Origin: Streptomyces longwoodensis
Lineage (GTDB): Bacteria > Actinomycetota > Actinomycetes > Streptomycetales > Streptomycetaceae
Length of the DNA stretch: 64,000 bases
Direction: 5' to 3'
Assembly (NCBI RefSeq): GCF_001514125.1
Contig: NZ_KQ948550.1
Coordinates: 310,001-374,000 of the forward strand
Made by a program: the position numbers and the translations under genes. Position 1 is the stretch's first letter. Every line of letters starts with the position of its first letter. This document shows positions 62,961-64,000 of this stretch, in pieces. The notes beneath the pieces were generated by a model, which worked only from the letters and a program-made list of their open reading frames with translations, was not told the DNA's origin and did no database searches.

Positions 62961-63552
62961 CTACGGCGCGACGTCGGCTACCTCGAGCGCGGCTTCCACG
63001 GCATGACGCTCGGCGCGCTCGCCGTGACCGCCAGCCCGGCCAAGCGCGCGGGGGCCGGCGTCCCGCTGCCGCACACCGTGCAGATGCCCTACGACGACCC
63101 CGCCGACGACGACGAGCGCGCGGTCACCCGGCTGGTACGGGCCCTGGACTCCGCGGCCGCCGACGGTCCGCCGGGGGTACAACCCGGCGTTCGTCACCGC
63201 CACCCGCGCCCTGGAGGTCTTCTGGTCCGACGGCGCGCTCCAGGCCCGGACGGCCCTGCTGGGCGAACGGGTGCGCCGTTCCCTCACCGGGACGGCCCGC
63301 CGGCACGGGCTCGCCGCTCCCCGCGGGCGGGGCCTGGCCTGGGGGCTGCCCCTGGAGCGCCCGGGTGCGGCCCAGGAGGTCTGTGACGCGGCGTACCGGG
63401 CGGGCCTCCTCGTGGAGACCGCGGGTCTCGCGGGAGAGGTGGTCGAGCTGCTGCCGCCGCTCACCGTGACGGACGGGCAGCTGGAGCGGGGACTCGCGGT
63501 GCTCGACGAGGCCGTCGCGGCCGTGGCCGGTACCCGGGGCCCGACGGCCTGA
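62961..63552 (+). pseudogene. Remnant of a diaminobutyrate aminotransferase
   Basis: On the plus strand a piece (YLERGFHGMTLGALAVTASP then AKRAGAGVPLPHTVQMPYDD) runs to about 63175, then a different frame (YNPAFVTATRALEVFWSDGA to a stop at 63552) gives the C-terminal part. The middle, including the PLP Lys, is gone, as is the N-terminus. The wording FHGMTLGALAVT and YNPAFVTATRALEVFW is typical of diaminobutyrate-2-oxoglutarate aminotransferases (RhbA/EctB type). It abuts the hydroxylase remnant tail to tail, as in a divergent pair that lost both 5' halves. Confidence 0.86.
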
Positions 63553-63857
63553 CCGGAGCCGCGCGGTGTCCTTCCGGGTGCTGGGTGCCGGGCCCGCACC
63601 GGGCGGGCGCCCCGGTTGCCCGGGTCCGCTGGGGCGTGCGGGGCTGCGGCGCACGCCGGGCGCCGCCCCCCAGGAACGGGGGATGCCCAGTTGGGAGGCC
63701 GGACGGGGTCGGCCGTCGAGTCGGTTCGGGTCCGCATCACCCCGCTGCGCGGCAATCACCCGAAAGTGATCTGGCGAAGCCCTTCCGCCCCCACGGCTAA
63801 TGGGGTCCGAGCGGCAACCGTCCGTACGGGCGGTCCGGTACGGGTGAAGGGACGACG
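63553..63857. other. Gap of 305 bases with no gene
   Basis: It lies after the aminotransferase remnant. I see no credible frame, RNA gene or clear terminator. The right end (about 63730-63857) is likely to hold the promoter of the next gene, with GAAGGGACG just before the start. Confidence 0.45.
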
Positions 63858-64000
63858 ATGAGCACTCCTCAAGGAGCGGACGCGGGTCACGACGATTCAG
63901 CCCCTCCCATCAAAACGGTCGCAGGAACCGGGGTCGCCGGGTCCACGGGCGACAACGACAGCGCCCGGGCGGCGCAGCTGAACCGCCCGTACGGGGTCGC
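63858..64000 (+). CDS. NHL-repeat protein, 5' end only
   Basis: 47 codons before the window ends. After a short polar N-terminus (MSTPQGADAGHDDSAPPIKT), VAGTGVAGSTGDNDSARAAQLNRPYGV is the first strand of an NHL/SMP-30-like beta-propeller repeat, of the type in streptogramin lyase-like and serine/threonine-kinase-linked proteins. No signal peptide is visible. The rest lies outside, so the function cannot be judged. Confidence 0.7.
   Translation, partial: MSTPQGADAGHDDSAPPIKTVAGTGVAGSTGDNDSARAAQLNRPYGV

Overview
The window is 64 kb of very GC-rich, almost fully coding DNA. GTG, TTG and CTG starts are common, many genes overlap by 1-4 bases, and the families are typical of actinomycetes: CebR boxes, a PafBC-type promoter, DUF4287, DUF5955, AIM24 and a TRRHVDxxRV leader peptide. 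It is almost certainly a Streptomyces chromosome. No rRNA, tRNA, CRISPR array or insertion sequence was seen.

Region by region. (1) 0.1-11.6 kb is a purine and glyoxylate block: glyoxylate carboligase, tartronate semialdehyde reductase and hydroxypyruvate isomerase, then a two-gene unit (MTH1187-like protein and small HTH protein), then OHCU decarboxylase, HIU hydrolase, uricase, 8-oxoguanine deaminase and an NCS2 nucleobase permease. (2) 11.6-23.6 kb is mixed: an AraC regulator diverging from an NmrA-like reductase, the scar of a deleted HxlR/MFS pair, a histidine phosphatase, an AlaA-type aminotransferase diverging from an HxlR-like regulator, a translationally coupled secreted VWA pair, two divergent IucA/IucC siderophore synthetases and a HipA-like kinase. 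(3) 23.6-30.4 kb is the second ureide block: malate synthase, a MobA-like nucleotidyltransferase, the IclR regulator AllR, allantoinase and allantoicase. (4) 30.4-38.5 kb holds an SDR, AIM24, metX-metY with a cysteine leader peptide, a two-component system and a P450. (5) 38.6-45.4 kb is a sugar or polyol uptake locus: Gfo/Idh/MocA dehydrogenase, GntR regulator, CUT2 ABC transporter and ROK kinase. (6) 45.4-50.9 kb is a SNF2 helicase and SWIM protein operon behind a probable DNA-damage promoter. (7) 50.9-57.5 kb holds small proteins, an HD protein, a MerR-controlled hydrolase and two CebR-controlled cellulose-active secreted proteins. (8) 57.5-64 kb holds a GNAT protein, a 1303-residue three-domain terpene cyclase/oxidase fusion, a scar of two siderophore genes and the start of an NHL-repeat protein.

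How they work together. Uric acid goes through uricase, UraH and UraD to allantoin, then through AllB and Alc towards ureidoglycolate and glyoxylate. Glyoxylate is used by malate synthase (AceB) or by Gcl, Hyi and GlxR towards glycerate. A pair of 15-bp inverted repeats (consensus TTCCG-N5-YGGAA), always 21 bp apart centre to centre, lies before gcl, hyi, aceB, allR and allB, and is the obvious AllR operator. A second inverted repeat, TTCAAY-N5-GTTGA, lies before uraD, allB and aceB.

The most unusual object is the terpene fusion at 58186-62097: a class I terpene synthase-like domain, a class II cyclase-like domain with a DVDTT motif, and a BBE-type flavin oxidase with both covalent FAD attachment residues, in one uninterrupted frame. 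Two places (13.56 kb and 62.96 kb) show the same kind of scar, where a divergent gene pair lost both 5' halves and its shared promoter.
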